Shown here piece by piece: positions 33,226-41,943 of a DNA stretch of 64,000 nucleotides. The DNA lies in the NCBI RefSeq assembly GCF_001612965.1, contig NZ_BDBL01000030.1, forward strand, positions 1-64,000. The letters are read 5' to 3'. A model generated the notes under the pieces. That model was given only the letters and a program-made list of their open reading frames with translations, was not told where the DNA came from and did no database searches. Origin of the DNA: Nocardia kruczakiae NBRC 101016. GTDB taxonomy: Bacteria > Actinomycetota > Actinomycetes > Mycobacteriales > Mycobacteriaceae. Numbering within the stretch: the stretch's first letter is position 1; every line of letters begins with the position of its first letter. A program made the position numbers and the translations under genes.

Positions 33226-34413
33226 ATGCAGCCGCCGAACACCGCCGCCGGTCCGCTGGCGGGGGTACGGGTCATCGACCTGACCGCGATGGTCATGGGC
33301 CCGTACTGCACCCAGATCATGGCCGATATGGGCGCGGAGGTGATCAAGATCGAGCCGCCCGCCGGGGACAACACCCGCTACATCTCTGCCGGACCGGAGC
33401 CCGGGATGGCCGGGGTGTTCGTCAACGTCAACCGCGGCAAACGGAGCGTGGTGCTGGATCTGCGCACCGAGTCCGCCAAGGCGGCACTGCGCGCAGTGAT
33501 CCGCACCGGCGATGTGTTCATCCATTCGATGCGCGGACGGGCGATCGCGGCACTGGGTTTCGACTATCCGGCGGTGGCGGCGCTGAATCCGGCGATCGTC
33601 TACACCAACTGCTACGGCTACGGCCGCCGCGGCCCGGACGCGGATCGCACCGCCTACGACGACACGGTCCAGGCCGAATGCGGCCTGCCCTACGTGCAAC
33701 AACGCCTGACCGGCACCACCGCCTACGTCGGCACCATCATGGCCGACAAGGTCGCCGGCCTCACCGCCCTGTACGCGACGGTGATGGCGCTGTTCCATCG
33801 GGAACGCACCGGCGAGGGCCAGGAGGTGGAGGTCGCCATGTTCGAGACGATGGCGGCGTTCATGCTCGTGGAGCACGCCGCCGGCGCCCTGTTCGAACCG
33901 GCGCTCACGCCGCCGGGATATCCGCGCGCGCTCACCCCCGACCGCAAGCCCTACCGCACCGCCGACGGATACCTCGCGGCACTGGTCTACAACGACAAAC
34001 AGTGGAACGCGTTCGTCGGCGCGGTGCGTCCGCCCTGGGCCACCGGCGAATTCGCCACGCTCGCACAGCGGGCCGCGCGGATCGGCGAGGTCTACGCCCT
34101 GCTGGCCGACACGTTCCGGGAGCGCACGACACAGCAGTGGCTGGACCTGCTCGGTGCGCTCGACATCCCCGCGGCTCCGGTGAATTCCCTGGACGCGCTG
34201 TTCCACAATCCGCATCTCGAGGCGGTGGGCTTCTTCGAAACCGTCGACACGCCGAACGGTCCCGTGCGGTTCCCGGGTCCGCCCGCGTGGTTCTCACGCA
34301 CCCCCGGCCGCGTGGCCGGACCGGCACCGCGGCTGGGCGCGCACACCGCCGAATTCGTCGGCGATCGCGACACCGGACTGGCGCGCGCCGGTGAGGGCGG
34401 AGTCACCGGATGA
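33226..34413 (+). CDS. CaiB/BaiF family (class III) CoA transferase
   Basis: A 395-residue class III CoA transferase. It has GVRVIDLTAMVMGPYCTQIM, ADMGAEVIKIEPPAGDNTR, NRGKRSVVLDL and a likely catalytic Asp in TAYDDTVQAECGL. Family members move CoA from one acyl group to another through an aspartyl-CoA thioester. The ATG at 33226 follows GAGGAGG. The earlier GTG at 33202 is rejected. It overlaps the next transferase gene (ATGA), and the pair may activate the same acid from different donors, or recycle CoA at different steps. Confidence 0.9.
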   Translation: MQPPNTAAGPLAGVRVIDLTAMVMGPYCTQIMADMGAEVIKIEPPAGDNTRYISAGPEPGMAGVFVNVNRGKRSVVLDLRTESAKAALRAVIRTGDVFIHSMRGRAIAALGFDYPAVAALNPAIVYTNCYGYGRRGPDADRTAYDDTVQAECGLPYVQQRLTGTTAYVGTIMADKVAGLTALYATVMALFHRERTGEGQEVEVAMFETMAAFMLVEHAAGALFEPALTPPGYPRALTPDRKPYRTADGYLAALVYNDKQWNAFVGAVRPPWATGEFATLAQRAARIGEVYALLADTFRERTTQQWLDLLGALDIPAAPVNSLDALFHNPHLEAVGFFETVDTPNGPVRFPGPPAWFSRTPGRVAGPAPRLGAHTAEFVGDRDTGLARAGEGGVTG

Positions 34414-35681
34414 CGGTCGTGCGCGATCCGGCGGACCTGGATTTGAGCGAATTCCTGCGACCCGGCGATCATCTCGTGATCGGGCAGGCCTGCGGCGAAC
34501 CACCGACCCTGGTCGAATCGCTGGTGCGCCACGGTGCGGGCATCGGCGGGCTGACCGTCTTCATCGCCACCAGTTTCTCCGGATCGTTCACCCCGGCCGC
34601 CACCGCCGGCCTGCGGATGCGCAGTATGGGCGCGATCGGCGCGCTGCGCGGCCTGACCGCCTCGCACGCCCTCGAGGTGATCACCTGCCACGTCGGGCAG
34701 ATCGGGCCGATGCTCGAATCCGGCGCGCTGCAATGCGATTGCGCTTTCATCCAGGTCGCGCCCGCCGACCGGCACGGCAACCACAGCCTCGGGCTGGTGA
34801 GCGACCATGTCGCCGCGGCGGTGCGCGCCGCGCGCGTGGTGGTGGCCGAGATCAACGAGCAGGTGCCGTGGACCTACGGCGAATCGATCCCCGGCAGCGA
34901 GATCGACTACGCGGTCGAGGTCTCGCGACCGCCCGTCACCGTCGCCCCGCCGCGAATCGGACCCGTCGACGAGGCGATCGCACGCCACGCGGCCGCGTAC
35001 ATCGGTGACGGTGCCGTGGTGCAGACCGGGATCGGCGCCGTGCCCGACGCGCTGTTCCGGATGCTGAGCGACCGGGTGGATCTCGGCGTCCACTCCGGAA
35101 TGGTCGGCGACGGCCTGGTCGACCTCGTCGAGACGGGTGCGATCACCAACGCCCGCAAGCGCATCGACACCGGCGTCTCGGTGACCGGCGCGCTCATCGG
35201 CACCCGCCGGCTCTACGACTTCGCCGACCGCAACCCCGCGATCCGCATGTGCCCGGCCACCTACACCCACGATGCCGCCGTGCTCGCCCGGCTCGACGAT
35301 CTGGTGTCGATCAATTCCGCGGTGGAGGTCGACCTCACCGGACAGGTCAACGCCGAACAGCACGGAACGGCTTACCTCGGCGGCACCGGCGGACAGGTCG
35401 ATTTCGTGCGCGGGGCGGCGCGCGCCCGCGGCGGGCACGCCATCATCGCGCTGCCCGCCACTGCCAAGGGCGGCACTGTGAGCCGGATCAGCGCCACTCT
35501 GTCGGGACCGGTCACCACCGCGCGCAGTGAAACCGACATCGTCGTCACCGAATTCGGCGCGGCCGAGCTGGCGGGTCGCACCCTCGCCGAGCGGGCGCGC
35601 CGGTTGACCGCCATCGCCCATCCCGATTTCCGCGAGGATCTGGAACGGGCCGCGGCCGAGATCACGAAGCGAGGATTCTGA
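34410..35681 (+). CDS. acetyl-CoA hydrolase/transferase family (class I) CoA transferase
   Basis: A 423-residue protein of the Cat1/4-hydroxybutyrate CoA-transferase family. It has FIQVAPADRHGNHSLGLVSD, VVQTGIGAVPDALFRML (the GxGxxP oxyanion loop), LGVHSGMVGDGLVDLVETGA and the segment SINSAVEVDLTGQVNAEQ, which carries the catalytic Glu. VVTEFGAAELAGRTLAERA follows near the C-terminus. It would transfer CoA between acetyl-CoA or another donor and an organic acid. It starts at an ATG overlapping the stop of the CaiB gene, and the hydratase gene starts one base after its stop. Confidence 0.88.
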   Translation: MTVVRDPADLDLSEFLRPGDHLVIGQACGEPPTLVESLVRHGAGIGGLTVFIATSFSGSFTPAATAGLRMRSMGAIGALRGLTASHALEVITCHVGQIGPMLESGALQCDCAFIQVAPADRHGNHSLGLVSDHVAAAVRAARVVVAEINEQVPWTYGESIPGSEIDYAVEVSRPPVTVAPPRIGPVDEAIARHAAAYIGDGAVVQTGIGAVPDALFRMLSDRVDLGVHSGMVGDGLVDLVETGAITNARKRIDTGVSVTGALIGTRRLYDFADRNPAIRMCPATYTHDAAVLARLDDLVSINSAVEVDLTGQVNAEQHGTAYLGGTGGQVDFVRGAARARGGHAIIALPATAKGGTVSRISATLSGPVTTARSETDIVVTEFGAAELAGRTLAERARRLTAIAHPDFREDLERAAAEITKRGF

Positions 35682-36479
35682 ATGGCCGACACATCCACGA
35701 CCGATTCACCCGGCGCCGACGCGGTGCTGTTCGACGCCCGTGCCGACGGCATCGCCGTCATCACGCTGAACCGCCCCGCCACCCGCAACTGCCTGGACGC
35801 CGAGATCCGCGCGGGTCTGTTCGCCGCCTGGGACCGCTTCGAACACGATGCGGCACTGCGGATCGCGATCCTCACCGGCGCGGGCGAGAAGGCCTTCTGC
35901 GCCGGGGGCGATCTGAAGGAGATGGTCGCGACCGGAATGCAGGTGCCGCCCCGTGAGATGTACCCGCTGCCCTACGACACCGTCGAATTGTCGAAGCCGA
36001 CCATCGCCGCGGTGAACGGCGCCGCGTTCGCCGGCGGATGGATGATCGCGCAGGCCTGCGATCTGTGTGTCGCCGCGACGACCGCGCGTTTCGCGGTGAC
36101 CGAGGTGAAGGTCGGCCGCAGCTCCCCGTGGGCGGCGCCGCTGATCCACATGATCCCGCAGCGCATCATGATGGAACTGCTGCTGACCGGCGCCCCCATC
36201 GACGCGCGGCGAGCCTACGAGATCGGCCTGGTCAATCGCCTCGCCGAACCCGGGCGACTGCTGGACACCGCCATCGAGCTGGCTCGCGAAATCCTCAGCG
36301 GCGCACCGCTTTCGGTCCGCGCCGCGCGCGAGACGGTTATGCTCGCCACCGAGATGGGTCGTGCGGCGGCCCTGCGGGCGGCCCGCGCGGCCAGTGAACA
36401 CTGTTATCGGAGCGAGGATGCGCAGGAGGGGCCGGCCGCCTTCGCCGCACGCCGCTCACCGGTCTGGAAGGGGCGTTGA
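35682..36479 (+). CDS. enoyl-CoA hydratase/isomerase family protein
   Basis: The 265-residue crotonase-family protein has IAVITLNRPATRNCLDAEIR, ILTGAGEKAFCAGGDLKEMV, VNGAAFAGGWMIAQACDLCV and ATTARFAVTEVKVGRSSPWA. The second segment after FAVTEVKVG usually carries the catalytic Glu pair, and Glu is present in TEVKVG. It follows the class I CoA transferase without a gap and ends the three-gene unit of block C. The role is hydration of an enoyl-CoA. A TetR gene lies downstream after a 140-base regulatory gap. Confidence 0.88.
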   Translation: MADTSTTDSPGADAVLFDARADGIAVITLNRPATRNCLDAEIRAGLFAAWDRFEHDAALRIAILTGAGEKAFCAGGDLKEMVATGMQVPPREMYPLPYDTVELSKPTIAAVNGAAFAGGWMIAQACDLCVAATTARFAVTEVKVGRSSPWAAPLIHMIPQRIMMELLLTGAPIDARRAYEIGLVNRLAEPGRLLDTAIELAREILSGAPLSVRAARETVMLATEMGRAAALRAARAASEHCYRSEDAQEGPAAFAARRSPVWKGR

Positions 36480-36556
36480 CCGATGCCGGCGTCCCCGTGT
36501 GATACGTCCATCGCGTCGGATGTGATCCGGGGCAAATGTCGGCACAAATGAGACTC

Positions 36557-36598
36557 TTGTCACATAAGGCAAACCGACCTACTGTGTGTTCAGTAGGT
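36557..36598 (+). promoter_or_regulatory. promoter and perfect inverted-repeat operator of a TetR gene
   Basis: TTGTCA (36557-36562) and TACTGT (36580-36585) are spaced by 17 bases. The -10 lies inside ACCTACTG-N6-CAGTAGGT (36577-36598), a perfect eight-base inverted repeat. The TetR gene starts 22 bases further on, so negative autoregulation is the simplest reading. Confidence 0.7.
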
Positions 36599-36619
36599 TG
36601 CTTCGACCAAAGGAGTTCG

Positions 36620-37243
36620 GTGTCCGGTCAGCGACGGCCAGCCAATGTTCGGGCCTACGACACGCTGCTCGCCAAGGGGGAGGAGCGCAAACTGCGCATC
36701 CTCGCCGTGGCGCAGCGGATGCTCGCCCGCAACGGGTGGCGGTCGACCACGCTCGCGCAGATCGCCCGGGAAGCCGGAGTCACCCCGGCCGGGCTGCTGC
36801 ACCACTTCGAATCGAAGGATCAACTGCTGCGCGCGGTCCTGGAGGCCCGCGACACCGACGACGAAATGCACGCGGATCTGGAAGGGGAACTGCCCGAACA
36901 GATCTCCGGAGTCGCCGATCGTTTTCACCGCGCACCCGATCTGATCGGCATGTACGCGGTGCTGTTGATCGAGAATCTGGAACCTGATGCGCCGCTGCAC
37001 GATCACCTGCTCGATCGTTACCGCGCGGCGACCGATCAGGTCGCCGAGAGTATCCGGCGCGGACAGCGCTGCGGGCGCTACAGCGCCGATGTGGACCCTG
37101 CCGTCAAGGCTGTGGAGATAGTCGCTTTTCTCAATGGAATGGAAACGTCATGGCTGCTCGATCCCTCGATTCCACTGACCAAGGTGTTCCAGGAGTACGC
37201 TCGGTCGCTCGAACGCGAGCTGACGCGCAGCGACGTCCATTGA
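36620..37243 (+). CDS. TetR family regulator
   Basis: The 207-residue protein has an N-terminal TetR HTH (RKLRILAVAQRMLARNGWRS, then TTLAQIAREAGVTPAGLLHH and FESKDQLLRAVLE) and a variable helical ligand domain. The GTG start at 36620 follows AAGGAG with a four-base gap. The perfect inverted repeat at 36577-36598 overlaps its own -10. The adjacent block C unit (hydratase, transferases) ends 140 bases upstream, and the following unknown gene overlaps its stop. Its targets beyond itself are not evident. Confidence 0.9.
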   Translation: MSGQRRPANVRAYDTLLAKGEERKLRILAVAQRMLARNGWRSTTLAQIAREAGVTPAGLLHHFESKDQLLRAVLEARDTDDEMHADLEGELPEQISGVADRFHRAPDLIGMYAVLLIENLEPDAPLHDHLLDRYRAATDQVAESIRRGQRCGRYSADVDPAVKAVEIVAFLNGMETSWLLDPSIPLTKVFQEYARSLERELTRSDVH

Positions 37244-37746
37244 GGTACCGGCTGGGTGTGGTGGCGCCGACGGTGACCGAAGTGGTGCGCTGTGCCGGCG
37301 GCTGGCTGTTCGATCGCGGGATGGCCGGCTGGGAGGTCACCGTCATCGTCGGCGATCCCACCCACGCCCGCGCGCTCGAGATTCTCGGCGCCGTCGTACT
37401 CGATATGGAGGACTCACTGTCCTCGCCGATCCACGGACCGCATCCGCATGCGGTGGCGCTGGCCGGTGAGTTGTTCGAAACCGATCATCGCATCCGCTGC
37501 GGCGTCCTCGACACACTCGACCGCGGACTGTCCGAGGTCACGCTGCTCGGCGAGTTCTGTCCCGGCGAACTCGACTGCCGGGTGGATACGGTGCAGCACC
37601 GATTGAGTGTCGCCGCACGGGCTTTCAAGCGTCAGGCCCTAGCCGCCGCCGGGATACCGGCCACCGCGGTGGCTCCGCTGGAGACGTTCCGCAGTGGAGC
37701 ACCGGTGTGGGCGCCGCCGGTGGATCTGGTGCCGGTGGCCGGTTAA
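37240..37746 (+). CDS. uncharacterised protein co-transcribed with a TetR regulator
   Basis: About 168 residues of unknown family. Visible features are a start LGVVAPTVTEVVRCAGGWLF, a mixed alpha/beta stretch WEVTVIVGDPTHARALEILG, an acidic VVLDMEDSLSS segment, and a C-terminus rich in Ala and Pro. No membrane segment, signal peptide or known motif is present. The frame overlaps the TetR stop by four bases through a TTG start (TTGA), or begins at one of two GTG codons at 37258-37261. The downstream gene on the other strand ends with a four-base overlap. High third-position G/C makes it a real gene. Confidence 0.6.
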   Translation: MRYRLGVVAPTVTEVVRCAGGWLFDRGMAGWEVTVIVGDPTHARALEILGAVVLDMEDSLSSPIHGPHPHAVALAGELFETDHRIRCGVLDTLDRGLSEVTLLGEFCPGELDCRVDTVQHRLSVAARAFKRQALAAAGIPATAVAPLETFRSGAPVWAPPVDLVPVAG

Positions 37747-38723
37747 CCGCGCGCCGCGTCGGCGTCCATATCGATGACGACCTTTCCGACCGCGTGCCCG
37801 TCGGCGACCAGCCGGAGGGCCGCGGCGGAGTCGGACAGCGCGAAGCGGGCGCCGATATGCGGGCGCAAGCCGTCGGTCAGCAGCCGCCCGATTTCGCCCT
37901 CGTTGCGGTCGAATTCGGCCCGGTCGATATCCTGGAACTGGAAGCCCAGGACGTGAATTCCCTTGACCAGCACCAGATTCAGCGGGAGGCGGGGTACCGT
38001 GCCGGAGGCGTAGCCGACCGTGACGAAACGCCCGCCGCGGCGCAACGACCGCAGCGCCGGTTCGCTGAGCGCCCCGCCGACCGGGTCGATCACCGCATCG
38101 GCGCCGTCGGGCAGCGCGGTACGTAGGGCCTCGCGCAGATCGCCGTCGCGGTGGTCGATCAGACGCGTGGCGCCCAGACAGGCCGCGACCTCGAGTTTGG
38201 CGGAAGAGGAGGCCACCGCGGTCACCGACAGCCCGAGCCGCGCACCGAGTGCCACCGCCGCCGACCCGACGCCGCCCCCGGCGCCCAGCACGATCAGCTC
38301 CCCGCCCGCCGGCACCCGCGCCACCGACCGAATGCAGTGGTACGCAGTGCGATACGTGACACCGAAGGCCGCCGCGGCGGCCGCATCGACGCCGTCCGGA
38401 ATCGGCGTGAGCTTGGTGGCGGGGACCACGACCTGTTCGGCGAACGCGCCGTACAGGCCGGTGCCGCGGACCCGGTCGCCGATCGCGACCTCCCCGCACC
38501 CGGGCCCGAGCGCGACGACCTCGCCGGCGAATTCGCTCCCGGGTACGAACGGTGGGGGCACGCTGATCTGATACTCGTTCGCGACGAGCAGCACATCGGG
38601 AAAGTTGACCGCCGCGGCCCGCACCCGCACCCGCACTTGGCCCGCCCCCGGTTCCGGGACGGGCCGTTCGGCGACGCGCACCACCTCCGGTGGACCGTAG
38701 CGCGGGCACAGCGCGACCCGCAT
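37743..38723 (-). CDS. NADPH:quinone oxidoreductase-like medium-chain dehydrogenase
   Basis: The 326-residue protein belongs to the zinc-independent quinone-reductase branch of the medium-chain dehydrogenases. It has AAAVNFPDVLLVANEYQ (the NFxD segment), VPGSEFAGEVVALG, LIVLGAGGGVGSAAVALGAR for NADPH, and VIDPVGGALSEPALRSLRRG. These enzymes reduce quinones, enones or enoyl groups. ATG 38723 was taken as start. A GTG at 38732 overlaps the stop of the upstream hydratase and is the alternative. It ends the four-gene operon of block D. Confidence 0.87.
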   Translation of the reverse strand: MRVALCPRYGPPEVVRVAERPVPEPGAGQVRVRVRAAAVNFPDVLLVANEYQISVPPPFVPGSEFAGEVVALGPGCGEVAIGDRVRGTGLYGAFAEQVVVPATKLTPIPDGVDAAAAAAFGVTYRTAYHCIRSVARVPAGGELIVLGAGGGVGSAAVALGARLGLSVTAVASSSAKLEVAACLGATRLIDHRDGDLREALRTALPDGADAVIDPVGGALSEPALRSLRRGGRFVTVGYASGTVPRLPLNLVLVKGIHVLGFQFQDIDRAEFDRNEGEIGRLLTDGLRPHIGARFALSDSAAALRLVADGHAVGKVVIDMDADAARG

Positions 38724-38728
38724 CGCGG

Positions 38729-39538
38729 TCACCTGCCCTGCCATCGGGGTGTGCGCCGTTCCAGGAATGCCTGCGCCCCCTCGGCGGCATCCGCGCTGCG
38801 GAAAACCTCGCGCTGCCACTGTTTCAGCCGGCGCGTGGCCCCGGCGTCGTCGGTGACGGCCAGCCGGGCCAATTCCTTCGAGGCGGCCAGGCCCAGGGGG
38901 GCGTTCGCGGCGACGGTGGTGGCGAGGGCGACGGCGGTGTCGAGCACCCGATCCGGTTCGGCCACCACGTTGACCAGCCCGATCCGGTGGGCGCGGTCGG
39001 CGTCGACCAGGTCGCCGGTGAGCAGCATCTCCAGGGCGATGCCGAGCGGGATCCGGGTGCCGACCGCGGTGCCGCCGCCCGCGGCGAACAGACCGCGCTT
39101 GACCTCCGGGAATCCGAACGAGGCCGCGGTCGAGGCCACGATGATGTCGCAGGCGAGCAGCAGTTCCAATCCGCCGCCGACGGCGGTGGCATTGGCCGCG
39201 CCGATGATCGGAATCGCGGTCCGCCCGGCGGACAGTCGCGCGTAGGCGTCCAGGGCCGCGCGCTGGTCGGGTGAATTCTGGTGTGCGCCCGCGCCGTCGG
39301 CGAACTCGCGCAGATCCATCCCGGCGCAGAAGGCGCGCTCACCGGTCCCGGTGAGCACCAGCGCGCGGATATCCGGATCGGCCTCGGCCGCCAGCAGCGC
39401 CTCGCCGATACCGCGAAGTACGGTGGCGTCGAGCGCGTTTCGCGCCTCCGGGCGATTGATCCGCACGACCAGGACCGCGTCGCGGCGTTCGACGACCACC
39501 TGGTTCTCGTCGGTGGTGGTCTCGGGTGTGGCGCTCAT
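38729..39538 (-). CDS. enoyl-CoA hydratase/isomerase family protein
   Basis: A 269-residue crotonase-fold enzyme with LVVRINRPEARNALDATVLR, ALVLTGTGERAFCAGMDLRE, ANATAVGGGLELLLACDIIV and FGFPEVKRGLFAAGGGTAVG. These give the two oxyanion segments and the PEVKRGL region where catalytic Glu usually sits. The ATG at 39538 overlaps the stop of the kinase-like gene (ATGA). In this operon it would act next to the acyl-CoA dehydrogenase and the kinase, on the unsaturated or phosphorylated acyl-CoA they make. Confidence 0.88.
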   Translation of the reverse strand: MSATPETTTDENQVVVERRDAVLVVRINRPEARNALDATVLRGIGEALLAAEADPDIRALVLTGTGERAFCAGMDLREFADGAGAHQNSPDQRAALDAYARLSAGRTAIPIIGAANATAVGGGLELLLACDIIVASTAASFGFPEVKRGLFAAGGGTAVGTRIPLGIALEMLLTGDLVDADRAHRIGLVNVVAEPDRVLDTAVALATTVAANAPLGLAASKELARLAVTDDAGATRRLKQWQREVFRSADAAEGAQAFLERRTPRWQGR

Positions 39539-40551
39539 CGGTACTGCGTGCTCTCGGCGAGGTCGGCCGCCTCGCGCATCAACTTCGGCACGATCGGGCC
39601 GAAGGACTGCAGTTTGACATCGTCTCCGGCGCGCTGGAATCCGCGTTCCAGCACGATGGCCAGCTTCCATTTCGCCAGGATCAGGTAGTAGTCCAGGTCG
39701 TCGATCTGCCGGCCGGACACGTCCGCGTAATGCGCGACCAGCTGATTTCGCGACGGCATGCCGCGCAGATCCACATAACTCACCCCGGCGGCCTCCGGGG
39801 CCCAGGTGTCGTCCGGCCAGCTCTGCACCATCCAGGCCAGATCCCGTTTCGGATCGCCGACCGTTCCCATCTCCCAGTCGACCAGTGCCGCCAACCGGGC
39901 GGGCGCGCCGTGTTCGAACATGACGTTGGCGAACTGGTAGTCACCGTGCATCAGCCCCGGGATGTAGTCGAGGGGCCGGTGCGCGCGCAGCCATGCGGTG
40001 GCCTCGGCCATCCCGTCGAGGTCGCGGCCGCGGTGGCGGGCGAAGAAGTCGGTCCAGCGCTGGACCTGCCGTTCGTGGAATCCGTCGGGCCGGCCCAGAT
40101 CCTGTAATCCCCTGGCGCGCCAGTCGACTCGCGACAGCAGCGCGATACCTTCGGCGAGCTGGTAGGCCAGCCCGGCCCGGGCATCGAGATCGGTGTCGAA
40201 CGGCGCCGGCCAGCGTTTGCTGTCCATCGGCGACCAGCCGTCCACATAGCCCATCAGATAGAAGGTGCGGCCCAGGACGGAATGGTCGGTGCAGACCGCG
40301 ACGGCGGGTGTATGCGGGACGTCGGTGCCCTCGAGCGCCGCGGTGATCCGCCACTCCCGCGCGATCCCGGCGTCGCGTTCGGGAGGCGCGTCGGCGGGCG
40401 GGATACGCAGGACACAGCGGTATTCGCCGCGGCTGATCAGGTAGATCTCGTTCTGAGTGCCGCCGGAGAGGAACCGGGCTTGCGCCGGTTCGCCGCGGCC
40501 GGGGAGGTCGCGGGCGTCCATCCACTCCGCGAGGCGGGCGGTGTCGATCAC
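39535..40551 (-). CDS. APH-like kinase (phosphotransferase enzyme family)
   Basis: The 338-residue protein has the aminoglycoside-phosphotransferase fold. It has a nucleotide site (FLSGGTQNEIYLIS; CVLRIPP), YLMGYVDGW, and the catalytic loop PGLMHGDYQFANVMFEHG with the base Asp and metal Asn, then LVDWEMGTVGDPKRDLAWM carrying the DxD-type metal site. It is not an antibiotic-resistance gene. The same kinase fold is fused to an acyl-CoA dehydrogenase in human ACAD10/11 and encoded next to one in the bacterial levulinate pathway (LvaA). There it phosphorylates 4-hydroxyacyl-CoA. The neighbouring acyl-CoA dehydrogenase, overlapping by four bases, supports that reading. Confidence 0.85.
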   Translation of the reverse strand: MIDTARLAEWMDARDLPGRGEPAQARFLSGGTQNEIYLISRGEYRCVLRIPPADAPPERDAGIAREWRITAALEGTDVPHTPAVAVCTDHSVLGRTFYLMGYVDGWSPMDSKRWPAPFDTDLDARAGLAYQLAEGIALLSRVDWRARGLQDLGRPDGFHERQVQRWTDFFARHRGRDLDGMAEATAWLRAHRPLDYIPGLMHGDYQFANVMFEHGAPARLAALVDWEMGTVGDPKRDLAWMVQSWPDDTWAPEAAGVSYVDLRGMPSRNQLVAHYADVSGRQIDDLDYYLILAKWKLAIVLERGFQRAGDDVKLQSFGPIVPKLMREAADLAESTQYR

Positions 40552-41849
40552 TGGTTACCTACTTCGTGTTCGAGGTAGTCGGCGAATTTCGCCCGGGCGG
40601 CGTCGAGCTTCTTCGGGATCCACTGGCTGGGCCACAGATCCTCGCTCGGGCGGTAGTCGCGCAGGACCTGTTTGGCGACGGTGCCCTTGTGCACCTCGGT
40701 CGGACCGTCGGCCAGGCCCAGCACGCCGGCGCCGTGGATCATCGTGAAGAAGGGCATCTCGTTGGTGACCCCGAGCGCACCGTGCACCTGCATGGCGCGC
40801 CAGGCGATGTCGTGCAAGACGGTCGGCATCACGACCTTCACCGCGGCGATGTCCTTGCGCACCTTGCGGTAGTCGTTGTATTTGTCGATCTCCCAGGCGG
40901 TGTAGAGCACGAACAGCCGGAACTGCTGCAACTGGGCGTAGGAATCGGCGATATAGCCCTGCACGAACTGCTTGTCCGACAACCGGCTGCCCGCGGTTTC
41001 GCGGCTCAGCGCCCGCTCGCACATCATGTCCAGGGCGCTGCGGGCCAGCCCTATGGTGCGCATGGCGTGATGGATGCGCCCGCCGCCGAGCCGGGTCTGC
41101 GCGATGGCGAAGGCCTGTCCGGCGCCGCCGAGCAGTGCCGAATCCGCAACGCGCACATTGTCGTAATGGATCAGCGCGTGCGCGCCGCCGTCGAGCGGTT
41201 CACCGTAGAGTCCGACATTGCGTTCGATGCGCACACCCGGGGTGTCGGTCGGTACCAGAAACATCGACATGCCTTGATAGGCACTGACATCCGGATCGGT
41301 CACCACCATGACGATGAGGAAGGCCGCGGTGGCCGCGTTGGAGGAGAAGAACTTCCAGCCGTTGATGATCCAGTCGTCACCGTCGCGCACCGCGGAGGTG
41401 GTGAACCGGGTCGGGTCGGCGCCGGCCTGCGGTTCGGTCATCGAATAGCTGGAGAACAGCTCACCCTCGAGCAGCGGCCGCAGATAGCGCCGTTTCTGCT
41501 CCTCGGTACCGAAATGCGCGATGATCTCGGCGTTGCCGGTATCGGGAGCCTGGCATCCGAAGATCACCGGCGCCCACGACGATCGCCCCAGGATTTCGTT
41601 CAGCAGCGCCAGTTTCAGCTGTCCGTAACCCTGTCCGCCGAGCTCGGGGCCCAGATGTGTGGCCCACAACCCTTGGTCGCGCACCTGCTGTTTGAGCGGA
41701 TCGAGCACGGCGCGGCGGGCCGCGTCCGGTGGCACGAACTGCTGATGCGGCCAGATCAGGTCGAGGGGTTCGACCTCCTCGCGGACGAACGCATCGGCCC
41801 AGTCCAGCTTCCGCTGGAACTGCGGATCGGTCTCGAAGTCCCACGCCAT
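40548..41849 (-). CDS. acyl-CoA dehydrogenase, ACAD10/11-like context
   Basis: A 433-residue acyl-CoA dehydrogenase, larger than those of block B. It has FSSYSMTEPQAGADPTRFTT (FAD loop), WIINGWKFFSSNAATAAFLI, RAMQVHGALGVTNEMPFFTM and LADGPTEVHKGTVAKQVLRD at the C-terminus in place of the GTSEIQR form. This C-terminal pattern is that of ACAD10/11-type enzymes. The ATG at 41849 follows GGAGGAGG. It heads a four-gene operon with the APH-like kinase, and the operator-like repeat at 41879-41896 lies 30 bases upstream. Together the pair may convert 4-hydroxyacyl-CoA to the enoyl-CoA through a phosphoester. Confidence 0.9.
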   Translation of the reverse strand: MAWDFETDPQFQRKLDWADAFVREEVEPLDLIWPHQQFVPPDAARRAVLDPLKQQVRDQGLWATHLGPELGGQGYGQLKLALLNEILGRSSWAPVIFGCQAPDTGNAEIIAHFGTEEQKRRYLRPLLEGELFSSYSMTEPQAGADPTRFTTSAVRDGDDWIINGWKFFSSNAATAAFLIVMVVTDPDVSAYQGMSMFLVPTDTPGVRIERNVGLYGEPLDGGAHALIHYDNVRVADSALLGGAGQAFAIAQTRLGGGRIHHAMRTIGLARSALDMMCERALSRETAGSRLSDKQFVQGYIADSYAQLQQFRLFVLYTAWEIDKYNDYRKVRKDIAAVKVVMPTVLHDIAWRAMQVHGALGVTNEMPFFTMIHGAGVLGLADGPTEVHKGTVAKQVLRDYRPSEDLWPSQWIPKKLDAARAKFADYLEHEVGNQ

Positions 41850-41878
41850 TGCGCCTCCTCCCCTTCGGTGGAAATATG

Positions 41879-41896
41879 ATTCTTGTGAAGAAGAAT
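41879..41896. promoter_or_regulatory. operator-like inverted repeat, site 4 of the GntR-type family
   Basis: ATTCTT-N6-AAGAAT is a perfect six-base inverted repeat in the 94-bp gap between the divergent acyl-CoA dehydrogenase and SDR genes. Its first 14 bases (ATTCTTGTGAAGAA) match 11 of 14 positions of site 3 at 33064. It may belong to the same regulon, or to the TetR encoded just downstream of the SDR. Confidence 0.45.
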
Positions 41897-41943
41897 AGCA
41901 TTCTTGATCGAGCGGATGGGACCGGCGACGAAGGTGATCGCGG

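Noticed and set aside
39535..40551. Antibiotic-resistance phosphotransferase
   Set aside because: The APH fold is shared with many metabolic kinases. The operon with an acyl-CoA dehydrogenase and hydratase points to acyl-CoA metabolism.
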